64,000 nucleotides of DNA from Oscillospiraceae bacterium (GCA_017624915.1 JAGAMC010000049.1:1-64000); one strand, 5' to 3'; shown: positions 32,369-41,120, counted from the first letter of the stretch. Translations and numbers: made by a program. The notes: a model not told the origin generated them from the letters alone.

Positions 32369-35026
32369 ATGAAGAATTACGGTGTAAACCAGCTGCGAGA
32401 AATGTTTTTGTCCTTCTTTGAGAGTAAGGGTCACCTGCGCCTGCCCAGCTACTCTCTCGTGCCTCAGAACGATGCCTCTCTGCTGCTGATCAACAGCGGC
32501 ATGGCACCCATGAAGCCCTTTTTTACCGGCGAGCAGATCCCGCCCCGCAGCCGCGTGTGTACCTGCCAGAAGTGTATCCGCACCGGAGACATTGAGAACA
32601 TCGGCAAAACCGCCCGCCACGGCACCTATTTTGAGATGCTGGGCAACTTCTCTTTCGGCGACTACTTTAAGAAAGAGGCCATTGCCTGGACCTGGGAGTT
32701 TTTGACCAGCCCCGAGTGGGTGGGTCTGGATCCCGACCGCCTGTATCCCTCCATCTATGAGAACGATGAAGAGGCCTTTGAGATCTGGAATAAGGAGATC
32801 GGCATCGCCCCCGAGCGCATCTTCCGCTTTGGCAAGAAGGACAACTTCTGGGAGCACGGCTCCGGACCCTGCGGCCCCTGCTCCGAGGTCTACTACGACC
32901 GCGGCGAGAAGTACGGCTGCGGCAGCCCCGACTGCACCGTGGGCTGCGACTGCGACCGCTACATGGAGGTGTGGAACAACGTCTTCTCCCAGTTTGACAA
33001 CGACGGCGAGGGCAACTACACCGAGCTCAAGCAAAAGAATATCGACACCGGCATGGGCCTGGAGCGTCTGGCGGTCGTCTGTCAGGACGTGTACTCCCTG
33101 TTCGATGTTGATACTGTTATGAATATTACAAACAAGGTCTCTGAGATCACCGGTGCCCACTATGGCCAGAGCACCGCCAAGGACGTGTCCCTGCGCGTCA
33201 TCACCGACCATATCCGCGCCTCCAGTTTTATGATCTGCGACGGCGTGATGCCCTCCAACGAGGGCCGCGGCTACGTGCTGCGCCGCCTGCTGCGCCGGGC
33301 GGCCCGCCACGGAAAGCTGTTGGGAGTTAACGAGCCCTTCCTCTATCAGGTCTGCGACACGGTCATCCGTGAGAACGAGGGCCACTATCCAGAACTGCGG
33401 GAGCGTCAGGACTATATCACCAAGATCATCCGCACCGAGGAAGAGAACTTCGCCAAGACCATCGACGGCGGTCTGAAGATCTTCAACGACATGCTCACCG
33501 AGCACAAGAGCAAGGGTGAAAAGACCTTCTCCGGCGCCGATGCCTTCAAGCTGTACGACACCTACGGTTTCCCCGTTGACCTGACCATCGAGATGGTGGA
33601 GGAGCAGGGGATGACTCTGGACGAGGCTGAGTTCCACAAACAGATGGACGAGCAGCGCACCCGCGCACGCAAAGCCCGGGAGGCCTTGGGCGATCTGGGC
33701 TGGGCCGGCGTGGAGTTCGGCAAGGAAGTTCCTGAAACGCAGTTTGTGGGCTATGACACCCTGGCGGTTATGGACGCCAAGGTGGTTGCCATCGTGGTGG
33801 AGAACGAGCAGGCGGAGGAACTGATGCCCGGCGTCGAGGCCATCGTGGTGCTGGACAAGACTCCTTTCTACGCCGAAATGGGCGGTCAGACTGCCGACCA
33901 CGGCTTCCTGGCCCGCAGCGGTGAAGCCGGTTTGATGTTCGAGGTGACTGACGTCCAGAAGAACAAGGGCGGCAAGTATATGCACACAGGCAAGCTGACC
34001 GAGGGTATGCTCAAGATTGGCGATACCGTCCGCGCCCATGTGGATGGGGAGCGCCGCCGCGCCATCATGCGCGCCCACTCCGCCACCCATCTGCTGGACG
34101 CGGCCCTGCGCAGCGTGCTGGGCGATCACGTCCATCAGGCCGGCTCTCTGGTAGAGCCTGATCGCCTGCGCTTTGACTTCACTCACTTCTCCGCCATGAC
34201 CGCTGAGGAGCTGGCTCGGGTCAGCGCCATCGTCAATGAGGCGGTGCTGGCCGGTTATGATATCGTTACAGAGGAAATGCCCATCGAAAAGGCCAAGGAA
34301 AAGGGCGCGATCGCTCTGTTCGGCGAGAAGTACGGCGACATCGTCCGGGTGGTGGACATGGGCGACGGCTTCTCCGTGGAGTTCTGCGGCGGCACCCATC
34401 TGGACAACACCGCCAAGGTCGGCGTGTTCCAGATCTCCAGCGAGTTCTCCGTGGCCTCCGGCGTGCGCCGTATTGAGGCCACGACCGGCAAGGTGTCTCT
34501 GGACATCATGAACCAGAACCAGCAGATGCTGTTCCAGGCGGCGGCTACCCTGAAGGCCAAGCCCGGCGAACTGCGGGAAAAGGCCGAGGCGGCCATGAAC
34601 GAGATCAAAAAGCTGCAGCAGGCGGTGGAAAAGTTCAAGGCCCGGGAAGCTGCCGGCGAGACCGAGCGGCTGCTGTTCGGCACCCACGACGTGGGCAGCT
34701 TGAAGGTGCTCACCGCCACCGTTCAGGATGCCGATGCCAACCGTCTGCGCCAGATGGGCGATATGCTGCGGGACAAAGCGGCCAACATCGTGGCTGTGCT
34801 GGCTGCAGTCAACGAGGGCAAGATCACCTTCCTTGCTGCATGCGGTAAGGACGCCGTGGCTGCCGGTGTGAAGGCCGGCGACATCATCAAGACCATCACC
34901 CCCATCTGCGGCGGTAAGGGCGGCGGAAAGCCCGACAGTGCCATGGGCGGTGGCTCCGATGTAGTCAAGCTGGACGACGCGCTGGCCGCGGTTGACAACA
35001 TTGTGGCTGAAAAGCTGGGCCGGTAA
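32369..35026 (+). CDS. alaS: alanine--tRNA ligase
   Basis: 885 aa, full length. N-terminal class II aminoacylation domain (KNYGVNQLREMFLSFFESKGH; shortened), tRNA-recognition region, editing domain with HSATHLLDAALR and the zinc ligands CGGTHLDN, and C-Ala domain (GGGKPDSAMGGGSD near the C-terminus). Charges tRNA-Ala and edits Ser/Gly. Expression controlled by the upstream T-box. GC-rich, highly biased codons. RBS TTGGAGGAG. Confidence 0.98.
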   Translation: MKNYGVNQLREMFLSFFESKGHLRLPSYSLVPQNDASLLLINSGMAPMKPFFTGEQIPPRSRVCTCQKCIRTGDIENIGKTARHGTYFEMLGNFSFGDYFKKEAIAWTWEFLTSPEWVGLDPDRLYPSIYENDEEAFEIWNKEIGIAPERIFRFGKKDNFWEHGSGPCGPCSEVYYDRGEKYGCGSPDCTVGCDCDRYMEVWNNVFSQFDNDGEGNYTELKQKNIDTGMGLERLAVVCQDVYSLFDVDTVMNITNKVSEITGAHYGQSTAKDVSLRVITDHIRASSFMICDGVMPSNEGRGYVLRRLLRRAARHGKLLGVNEPFLYQVCDTVIRENEGHYPELRERQDYITKIIRTEEENFAKTIDGGLKIFNDMLTEHKSKGEKTFSGADAFKLYDTYGFPVDLTIEMVEEQGMTLDEAEFHKQMDEQRTRARKAREALGDLGWAGVEFGKEVPETQFVGYDTLAVMDAKVVAIVVENEQAEELMPGVEAIVVLDKTPFYAEMGGQTADHGFLARSGEAGLMFEVTDVQKNKGGKYMHTGKLTEGMLKIGDTVRAHVDGERRRAIMRAHSATHLLDAALRSVLGDHVHQAGSLVEPDRLRFDFTHFSAMTAEELARVSAIVNEAVLAGYDIVTEEMPIEKAKEKGAIALFGEKYGDIVRVVDMGDGFSVEFCGGTHLDNTAKVGVFQISSEFSVASGVRRIEATTGKVSLDIMNQNQQMLFQAAATLKAKPGELREKAEAAMNEIKKLQQAVEKFKAREAAGETERLLFGTHDVGSLKVLTATVQDADANRLRQMGDMLRDKAANIVAVLAAVNEGKITFLAACGKDAVAAGVKAGDIIKTITPICGGKGGGKPDSAMGGGSDVVKLDDALAAVDNIVAEKLGR

Positions 35027-35040
35027 GGAGGAAACGAACA

Positions 35041-35378
35041 TGTCCGATTGTCTGTTCTGTAAGATCATCAAGGGGGAGATCCCCTCCAGCAAGGTCTACG
35101 AGGACGAGCTTTGTTATGCCTTCTACGACATTGATCCGCAGGCTCCCGTTCACTTTCTGGTCATTCCCAAGGAGCATATCGCCTCTGCGGCAGATGTGAA
35201 TGAGAGCAATGCCGCTGTGGTGGCGCATATCTTTACTGTGATCGCCAAGGTGACCAAGCAGCTGGGTGTGGACAGCTACCGCGTGGTGTCCAACATCGGC
35301 CTGCAGGCCGGTCAGTCCGTCTTCCACCTGCACTTCCATGTGCTGGGCGGGCGGGATATGACCTGGCCTCCCGGTTAA
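35041..35378 (+). CDS. HIT-family purine nucleoside phosphoramidase (HinT-like)
   Basis: 112 aa. N-terminal CLFCKIIKGEIPS zinc-type motif and the histidine triad HLHFHVL near residue 98, ending in GGRDMTWPPG typical of HinT proteins. Hydrolyses AMP-lysine/phosphoramidates, including lysyl-AMP by-products of tRNA synthetases, which may explain linkage to alaS 14 nt upstream. RBS AAGGAGG. Confidence 0.95.
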
Positions 35379-35384
35379 TAAGCA

Positions 35385-35420
35385 ATAAAGCGGCGGCCCG
35401 TCAGGGCCGCCGCTTTATCA
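35385..35420. terminator. strong terminator between convergent HIT and CAP/SLH genes
   Basis: Perfect 15-bp stem ATAAAGCGGCGGCCC / GGGCCGCCGCTTTAT with a 4-nt loop; AT ends on both sides allow action in either direction. Confidence 0.85.
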
Positions 35421-35431
35421 TGTGTAAGGAT

Positions 35432-36757
35432 CTATTTCAGCAGATCGTGCAGCTTGACCGTCAGGGTGACGGCCTCCTGCAGGGTGGTGTGGGCCAGGGG
35501 AGTGAGCATGGTGCCGTGGTCGGAGGCACGGCCGCTCATAACGCTGTTGTTTGTCATGAGGGCCACCTGCTTCACGGCCCAGTCGGCCACCTGACCTGCG
35601 TCGGGGAAGGAGGCGGTAATGACCTGTGTACGGTCAATGTCGGAGGAGACACCCTTTTGGCTGTCCACATAGTCCACCACATGGGCCAGTATCACGCAGA
35701 TCTCCTGCCGGGTGATGGGGTTCTGGGGACGGAACTCGTACTTTCCGTCCACCTCATAACCGCCCGCGATGCCAGCGGTTTTGGCCTTTAAAATTGCCGT
35801 TTCGGTGGTGTCGGTAAAGGTTCTGTTGTCTGCGGGGGTGATCTCGGTGCCGGTCAGCTGCTGGGCAAGGCTGACCGCAAGGTCGGCAAACTGCAGACGG
35901 GTGACATTGTCGGTGAACCCGGTGCGGTTAAGTTCGGACAACAGGGACAGCGTGTGGGCGCGGCTGATCCAATCCACGGCCCAGCTGTCGGCGGAGGAGA
36001 GGTCCACCGGCGTAACGGAGTCGGGCAGGATCAAAAGCTGCTGACTGTGACCGGCATAGGACACGGTGACAGCCTGCGCGGCATCGGCGTTGGGGTCAAA
36101 GCCGCTGCACATCTCGGACAGAACAGGGAGGTAACAGGGGCCGTGAGCAGAGCACTGGGCCTCGATATACAGATCCAGGCTGTCCAATGATCCGTCCCGG
36201 GGGGCAAAAGCGGTCTTCTGAGACAGGGAGATGGAGGTGATGGAGCAGTCCTGGGCAATAAACATCTGCACCCAGCCATTGGGGATCTGAGCTGTGCCGG
36301 CCTCGCTTACAATGGTGCAGGGCTGATCTGTGTACCCGGTGCCCGTGTGGGTGAATTTGGCGTCCAGCATGTTCTGACGGTGCCCATCGCTGTCCAGCCA
36401 GACGGCGGTCACAGCCTCGGGGGATTTCTGGCCGGCAGCAATATTTTCAGCGGCGGAGGTATAGCCAAGACCCGCCTGGGTAATGGCGGTGAAGCAGGAG
36501 GACTGGTCGGGACGAGTGTGAGAATAGAGTTGGATCAGCTCCTTTTCTCTGACATCCGCGGCAGCCTGCAGGCCGGCAAAGGCGGAGTAGGGGACAAGCC
36601 CCTGTGCAAGGCGCTCTTTATTGGTCAGCTTAAGCATTTGCCACTCTTCCTGCGTGCACACAGCGTCCAGTTGAGCCGGCACAGCCGCCCACGCACCAAA
36701 AGAGCACAGGCAGAAGGCCATTGCCGCAGATACCGCCAGACAGATCAAACGTTTCAT
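35432..36757 (-). CDS. secreted CAP-domain protein with C-terminal SLH repeats
   Basis: 441 aa. Signal peptide (about 1-25, ending WAAVPA). CAP/SCP-PR1 domain at about 35-175 with YSHTRPD, ENIAAG and HRQNML motifs (conserved His and Glu). A middle region of unknown fold, then SLH-like units (about 270-440: FTDNVTRLQFADLAV, EFRPQNPITRQEICVIL). Likely displayed on the cell wall through SLH. CAP proteins of this type have unclear function. Minus strand between two plus-strand operons; the 36758-36914 gap holds divergent promoters. Confidence 0.9.
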   Translation of the reverse strand: MKRLICLAVSAAMAFCLCSFGAWAAVPAQLDAVCTQEEWQMLKLTNKERLAQGLVPYSAFAGLQAAADVREKELIQLYSHTRPDQSSCFTAITQAGLGYTSAAENIAAGQKSPEAVTAVWLDSDGHRQNMLDAKFTHTGTGYTDQPCTIVSEAGTAQIPNGWVQMFIAQDCSITSISLSQKTAFAPRDGSLDSLDLYIEAQCSAHGPCYLPVLSEMCSGFDPNADAAQAVTVSYAGHSQQLLILPDSVTPVDLSSADSWAVDWISRAHTLSLLSELNRTGFTDNVTRLQFADLAVSLAQQLTGTEITPADNRTFTDTTETAILKAKTAGIAGGYEVDGKYEFRPQNPITRQEICVILAHVVDYVDSQKGVSSDIDRTQVITASFPDAGQVADWAVKQVALMTNNSVMSGRASDHGTMLTPLAHTTLQEAVTLTVKLHDLLK

Positions 36758-36854
36758 TGTAACCTCCGGATAAATTTATACTTATATATAAAATACCTTA
36801 TTTTCGACAAAAACACAAGAGCAGGAAAAATACTGGAAGAAATTTCATAACACA

Positions 36855-36884
36855 TTGCAAAGGGTCGGAGGATTAGGTTATAAT
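36855..36884 (+). promoter_or_regulatory. promoter of trmD
   Basis: TTGCAA (36855-36860), 18 bp, TATAAT (36879-36884), about 30 nt before the ATG. Confidence 0.7.
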
Positions 36885-36914
36885 AGCGCTAAGAACGGAT
36901 AAGAGGGCGATCAA

Positions 36915-37664
36915 ATGTACCGAATCGATATTATGACCCTGTTCCCCGACGTGGTGGGGGATATGCTTTGCGAGTCTATCCTGGGGCGCGCGCAGGAACG
37001 GGGCTATATCCGCATCGAATGCCACCAGATCAGGGACTATACTGTCAACAAGCAAAAGCAGGTGGACGACTACCCCTACGGCGGCGGGCGTGGTGCGGTC
37101 ATGCAGGCAGATCCACTTTACAGATGTTGGAAACACATCTGTGATAAGGCAGGGGAGAGGGTCCATACCATCTTCATGTCCCCGGCAGGCAAGACCTTTC
37201 GTCAGGCGGACGCCATCCGGCTGAAGGACGAGTATGACCGGCTGATCCTGGTGTGCGGACACTATGAGGGGATCGACGAGCGGTTTATCGAAGAGTGCGT
37301 GGATGAAGAGCTTTCGCTGGGTGATTTTGTACTTACCGGCGGCGAGATCCCTGCCATGGCCATTTCTGATGCGGTCTGCCGACTTGTGCCCGGCGTGCTG
37401 TCCGACCCGGAGTGTTATGAGAATGAGAGCCACTGGAACGGCCTTTTGGAAGCGCCCCAGTATTCCCGGCCCGAGGTGTGGCATGACCGGGCAGTTCCGT
37501 CCATCCTTTTGTCCGGCCACCACGACAATATCCGCAAGTGGCGGCGCAAGCAGGCCATCCTGCGCACCCGCCGGCGCCGCCCGGATATGTTTGAAAAGCT
37601 GGATCTGTCCTCCAAGCAGGATAAAAAGCTGATTCAGGAAATAAAAGACGAGGGCCTGTGGTGA
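36915..37664 (+). CDS. trmD: tRNA (guanine37-N1)-methyltransferase
   Basis: 249 aa. SPOUT knot signatures: YPYGGGRGAVMQADPLY (about 55-71), LVCGHYEGIDER (about 112-123), DFVLTGGE and the C-terminal RR-rich helices. Methylates G37 using SAM and prevents +1 frameshifting. In many Firmicutes it sits behind rimM in the ffh-rpsP-rimM-trmD-rplS operon; here it is a single-gene unit, far from that operon at 51.9-54.8 kb and without rplS. Confidence 0.97.
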   Translation: MYRIDIMTLFPDVVGDMLCESILGRAQERGYIRIECHQIRDYTVNKQKQVDDYPYGGGRGAVMQADPLYRCWKHICDKAGERVHTIFMSPAGKTFRQADAIRLKDEYDRLILVCGHYEGIDERFIEECVDEELSLGDFVLTGGEIPAMAISDAVCRLVPGVLSDPECYENESHWNGLLEAPQYSRPEVWHDRAVPSILLSGHHDNIRKWRRKQAILRTRRRRPDMFEKLDLSSKQDKKLIQEIKDEGLW

Positions 37665-37686
37665 TTGGGGGCCGTCCCCCTTTACT
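37665..37686 (+). terminator. short hairpin after trmD
   Basis: GGGGG-CCGT-CCCCC followed by TTTACTTTTT. A 5-bp GC stem with a T-rich tail, plausible intrinsic terminator. Confidence 0.55.
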
Positions 37687-37751
37687 TTTTGGCGCTGTTG
37701 TGATATAGTATTTACATCTGGTTTTAAAAACTATGTTTTGGGGTGCAAAAT

Positions 37752-38588
37752 ATGAGCTATAAAATCGTGGTGGACAGCTGCTGTGAGATGACGACGCAGA
37801 TGAAAAGCGACCCCTGCTTTGTCAGGGTCCCGCTGACGATTTCCTGTGCCGGCAGCAGTTTTGTGGATGATGATACATTTGATCAGGCTGATCTGCTGTG
37901 GGCCATGAAGCAGAGTAAGGATGCTCCCGCCACGTCCTGCCCCTCTCCCCAGATCTATCTGGATGCGTACCGGTGCGGGGCGGAGGATATCTATGTGGTC
38001 ACCCTTTCCGCACTGCTCAGCGGATCTCACAACAGCGCCCAGCAGGCAAAGGTCCTGCTGGAGGAGGATAACCCTGAAATCAATGTTCACGTGTTCAACT
38101 CCTGTTCTGCCGTCTGCGGCGAGACCCTGATCGCGCTGAAGATCAAGGAGCTGGCGGACAGCGGTATGCCTTTTAAAAAAGTCGTACATGAAATGGAGCG
38201 TTTCATCTACCGCATGCAGACGCTCTTTGTTCTGGAGGATCTGGAAAACCTGCGCAAAAACGGCCGGCTGACCAGACTGCAGGCAGTTGTGACCGGCGCG
38301 CTGCGCATCAAGCTGTTTTGCCACGCCACCCCCGAGGGTGAGATCGGAAAACTTGGGCAGGCGCTGACCATCAAGCAGGCGCTGAGCAAGCTGGTGGATA
38401 AGGCTGCTTCTGACCCGGACCACGAGGGGCGTACCCTGATCATCAGCCACTGCAACAATCTGGACCGGGCCCTGCAGGTGAAAGCCATGATGGAAAGCAA
38501 GTGCAACTTTGCCCAGATCCTCATGACCGGTGCGGGCGGGATCACCACCGTCTATGCCAACGACGGCGGTATTGTCACCGCCTATTAA
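37752..38588 (+). CDS. DegV-family fatty-acid-binding protein
   Basis: 278 aa from ATG 37752, preferred over the upstream in-frame ATG at 37743 because GGGGTG is 7 nt before it. Starts YKIVVDSCCEM (DegV strand-loop with SxC in place of the common SxxD), LSALLSGSHNSA corresponds to the family ISSxLSGTY-like segment, and GRLTRLQAV follows near residue 175. DegV (FakB-like) proteins bind fatty acids for the FakA kinase; no fakA is nearby. Followed 12 nt later by an HD-domain gene. Confidence 0.88.
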   Translation: MSYKIVVDSCCEMTTQMKSDPCFVRVPLTISCAGSSFVDDDTFDQADLLWAMKQSKDAPATSCPSPQIYLDAYRCGAEDIYVVTLSALLSGSHNSAQQAKVLLEEDNPEINVHVFNSCSAVCGETLIALKIKELADSGMPFKKVVHEMERFIYRMQTLFVLEDLENLRKNGRLTRLQAVVTGALRIKLFCHATPEGEIGKLGQALTIKQALSKLVDKAASDPDHEGRTLIISHCNNLDRALQVKAMMESKCNFAQILMTGAGGITTVYANDGGIVTAY

Positions 38589-38600
38589 GGAGGCGTCCCC

Positions 38601-39188
38601 ATGTCTGTTACGCGTTCACAGGCGCTGGAACTTTTACTGCGATATAATAAAGAACCCTTTCATATTCGCCACGCGGTCACGGTGGAACACGTTATGAGCT
38701 GGTTTGCCCGGGAGCTGGGCTATGGCGCTGAGTGCGGATTCTGGGGTATCGTGGGACTGCTTCACGACCTTGATTTTGAGATGTGGCCGGAGGAACACTG
38801 CCTGAAATCTCAGCAGCTTATGCGGCAGGAGGGGCTGGATGAAGCACTGATCCATGCCACGGCCAGCCACGGCTGGGGCCACCGGGTGGAGGTGCGTCCG
38901 GAGCATGAGATGGAAAAGGTCTTGTTCGCCTGCGATGAACTGACCGGCCTGATCGGCGCGGCGGCGCTCATGCGTCCGTCCAAAAGTGTCAGCGACATGG
39001 AGCTGAAGTCCCTGAAAAAGAAATTCAAGGATAAGAAGTTCGCCGCCGGCTGTTCCCGGGACGTGATCGCACAGGGGGCGGATATGCTGGGCTGGGAGCT
39101 GGATCAGCTGCTGGAAAAGACCCTGTGTGCCATGCAGGCCTGCGAACAGGACATTGAATCGGCTATTTCCGTCCTGAATGGGATATGA
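38601..39188 (+). CDS. HD-domain hydrolase
   Basis: 195 aa. HD-type metal motif: H near residue 28 (RHAVTVEH region), GLLHDLDFE with the HD doublet (about 55-56), HATASHGW (His near 89) and a later Asp (CDELTGL). Belongs to the HDIG-like predicted phosphohydrolases; substrate unknown. Transcribed with the DegV gene (12 nt gap). Confidence 0.85.
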   Translation: MSVTRSQALELLLRYNKEPFHIRHAVTVEHVMSWFARELGYGAECGFWGIVGLLHDLDFEMWPEEHCLKSQQLMRQEGLDEALIHATASHGWGHRVEVRPEHEMEKVLFACDELTGLIGAAALMRPSKSVSDMELKSLKKKFKDKKFAAGCSRDVIAQGADMLGWELDQLLEKTLCAMQACEQDIESAISVLNGI

Positions 39189-39221
39189 ATATAAAGTTTT
39201 CTTGATGTTGGAAAACTTTCC

Positions 39222-39250
39222 TTGACAGAAAAAAGTGAATGTGATATTAT
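39222..39250 (+). promoter_or_regulatory. promoter of the riboswitch-controlled decarboxylase-pump operon
   Basis: TTGACA (39222-39227), 17 bp, TATTAT (39245-39250) with extended TG. Predicted transcription start near 39257, directly in front of the riboswitch. Confidence 0.85.
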
Positions 39251-39258
39251 CCATCCAA

Positions 39259-39352
39259 CAAAGGGGAGTAGTCGGCGCGGCCTGCCGCGCGGTAAAGTCA
39301 ACAAGCATGGGCGGTTCTGTCCGCTCTGGCTTTGCCTGAAATGACCAGACCT
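39259..39352 (+). promoter_or_regulatory. yybP-ykoY-type (Mn2+) riboswitch
   Basis: Begins with the family hallmark AAAGGGGAGTAG (39260-39271), followed by a stem CGGCGCGG-CCTG-CCGCGCGG, then GTCAACA (39297-39303), a further hairpin around GGGCGG/CCGCTC, GGCTTTG, and a closing ACCAGACC at 39344-39351. These elements correspond to loops L1 and L3 and the P1 3' strand of the Mn2+-sensing yybP-ykoY RNA. The P1 3' strand overlaps the terminator stem, implying ligand-dependent antitermination. Identification is from remembered consensus, not a covariance search. Confidence 0.8.
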
Positions 39353-39385
39353 GCGTTCCAGTTTTTTGGAACGCAGGTCTTTTTT
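39347..39385 (+). terminator. riboswitch expression-platform terminator
   Basis: Perfect 13-bp stem AGACCTGCGTTCC / GGAACGCAGGTCT with loop AGTTTTTT, then TTTTT. The left arm includes GACC of the riboswitch P1 helix, so the two structures are mutually exclusive. Confidence 0.9.
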
Positions 39386-39447
39386 ACATCTTTGTAAAGG
39401 CCGCGGAATACTCTCGTAATAGGAAAGCGTGAAAGGAAGGAAGTAAT

Positions 39448-40557
39448 ATGGATTTTTTGTGGGAGGGCTTGCTGGCGATTACATGGCAGCAGTACATCAT
39501 GTACGCCGTGGGCGCGGTGCTCATCTGGCTGGCCATTGAAAAAGGGTTCGAGCCTGCTCTGCTCATGCCTATGGGCTTTGGTGCCATTCTGGTCAACCTG
39601 CCCCTGTCCGGTGTGATGGGGGAGCACGGCATCATCCAGTGGCTGTTCGATGTGGGTATCGAAGCTGCAGAGGCCATGCCCATTCTGCTGTTCATCGGCA
39701 TCGGTGCTATGATCGATTTTGGTCCGCTGCTGACCAATCCCAAGCTGTTTCTATGCGGTGCTGCCGCTCAGGCCGGCATTTTCCTGACTATTATCATCGC
39801 GTCTTTGCTGAACTTCGACATTAAAGATGCTGCCTCCATCGGCATCATTGGCGCTGCGGACGGACCCACCTCTATTCTGGTGTCTCAGCAGCTGCAGTCC
39901 AACTACATCGGAGCCATTGCGGTGGCGGCCTACTCCTATATGGCACTGGTGCCCATCATCCAGCCCTTTGCCATCAAGCTGGTCACCACCAAGAAGGACC
40001 GTGCCATGCGCATGCCCTACAAGGGGGGCACCGTGTCCCGCCGTACCCGCATCCTGTTCCCTATTATCGTGACGGTCATTGCCGGTCTCGTGGCCCCTGC
40101 CTCCGTGGCGCTGGTTGGCTTCCTGATGTTCGGCAACCTGATCCGCGAGTGTGGTGTGCTTGAGACCCTGTCCAAGACCGCTCAGAACGAGCTTGCCAAC
40201 CTGATCACCCTGCTGCTGGGCATTACCATTGCCGCTTCCATGAAGGCCGACCAGTTTGTCAAGGTCGAGACGCTCATGATCATGGGGCTGGGTCTTGTCG
40301 CCTTTGTGCTTGACTCTGTCGTGGGCGTCCTGTTTGTCAAGGTGCTGAACATCTTTACCCCCAAGAACAAGATCAACCCCATGGTGGGTGCGGCCGGCAT
40401 CTCGGCGTTCCCCATGTCCTCCCGCGTCATTGAGAAGATGGGTCAGGAGGCTGATCCCCAGAACCACCTGCTGATGCACGCTGTTGCCGCCAACGTGTCC
40501 GGTCAGATCGCTTCCGTGGTGGCCGGCGGCGTTGTGCTGCAGTATTTTATGGGCTGA
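39448..40557 (+). CDS. sodium-ion-translocating decarboxylase beta subunit-like protein (OadB/GcdB)
   Basis: 369 aa, polytopic membrane protein with about 9-11 helices. The family Asp motif IIGAADGPTSILVSQ (about residues 132-146) and the GAAGISAFPMSSRV segment near the C-terminus are present. In oxaloacetate, malonyl and glutaconyl decarboxylases this subunit couples decarboxylation of carboxybiotin to Na+ export. Here no carboxyltransferase or biotin carrier gene is adjacent, only a small OadG-like gene, and the operon is under a Mn2+-type riboswitch. The real substrate coupling is uncertain. Confidence 0.92.
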   Translation: MDFLWEGLLAITWQQYIMYAVGAVLIWLAIEKGFEPALLMPMGFGAILVNLPLSGVMGEHGIIQWLFDVGIEAAEAMPILLFIGIGAMIDFGPLLTNPKLFLCGAAAQAGIFLTIIIASLLNFDIKDAASIGIIGAADGPTSILVSQQLQSNYIGAIAVAAYSYMALVPIIQPFAIKLVTTKKDRAMRMPYKGGTVSRRTRILFPIIVTVIAGLVAPASVALVGFLMFGNLIRECGVLETLSKTAQNELANLITLLLGITIAASMKADQFVKVETLMIMGLGLVAFVLDSVVGVLFVKVLNIFTPKNKINPMVGAAGISAFPMSSRVIEKMGQEADPQNHLLMHAVAANVSGQIASVVAGGVVLQYFMG

Positions 40558-40572
40558 TAGGAGGAACAGGAA

Positions 40573-40809
40573 ATGGATAATCAGAATATTAACAACCAGT
40601 TTACCCCTTCGCCTGCCGGTGATATCGGTGTGATCGGCGGCGCAGACGGCCCCACCGCCATTATCACCTCTTCCAGTGTTGGAATGGCCGAGAACCTTGG
40701 TGCGTCTGTGGAGATCCTGGGTCAGGGAATGGCCAGCATCTTTGTGGTGCTGGGCCTGATCGCTGTGGTCGTGGCGCTGATGAAGAAGCTCGATAACAAA
40801 AAGAAATAA
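40573..40809 (+). CDS. small OadG-like subunit with GGADGPT motif
   Basis: 78 aa. Asn/Gln-rich start, then GVIGGADGPTAIITSS (about residues 19-34), closely similar to the Asp-containing membrane motif of the beta subunit, then one transmembrane helix (about 52-70) and a Lys-rich cytosolic tail KKLDNKKK. Position and single helix fit a gamma (OadG) subunit, which normally anchors the complex; the ADGPT motif is unexpected for gamma. RBS AGGAGG, 15 nt after the beta gene. Confidence 0.8.
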   Translation: MDNQNINNQFTPSPAGDIGVIGGADGPTAIITSSSVGMAENLGASVEILGQGMASIFVVLGLIAVVVALMKKLDNKKK

Positions 40810-40813
40810 CGTC

Positions 40814-40852
40814 AAACCGCCTGCCGCACAGATGTGCGGCAGGCGGTTTTTT
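40814..40852. terminator. terminator between the OadG-like gene and the convergent DUF6514 gene
   Basis: 16-bp perfect stem AAACCGCCTGCCGCAC / GTGCGGCAGGCGGTTT, 4-nt loop, T6 on the plus strand. Confidence 0.9.
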
Positions 40853-41120
40853 ACAGCCAGTCCTCGATTATATCGGGCAGATTGGTGGGAGTTACCACAT
40901 GTTCGATCAGCAGTTCCAACAGCGCCATAATGCGGGTTTGACTTGGCGTGATGCCCGGTACACTGGCATGTGTGCCGTCAGAACTGACAATCTTGACCCC
41001 ATAGTTTTCACAGGAAAAATGATCTGCTAGGATCTCCTGCGACAGAAGATAATAATGAAATGTGTGTGATTCTCCTGTCTCATCCGTACAAGTGCGTGAA
41101 CTGATTGCCGTCTCCATCAT
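40851..41120 (-). CDS. DUF6514-like small protein
   Basis: 89 aa. Pattern HYYLLSQEI ... YGVKIVS ... TPSQTRIMALLELLIEHVVTPTNLPDIIEDWL (abbreviated) matches what I recall of DUF6514, a small uncharacterised Clostridia family ending LPDVIEDxL. No membrane or catalytic motif. Single gene, probable promoter -10 TATAAT complementary to 41157-41162. Confidence 0.75.
   Translation of the reverse strand: MMETAISSRTCTDETGESHTFHYYLLSQEILADHFSCENYGVKIVSSDGTHASVPGITPSQTRIMALLELLIEHVVTPTNLPDIIEDWL

Noticed and set aside
32198..35092. Very long open frame antisense to alaS (also long antisense frames over dnaE, the SLH gene and ffh)
   Set aside because: Composition is His/Gly/Leu-rich as expected for the shadow frame of GC-rich biased genes; no RBS, and the sense strand encodes well-known proteins.
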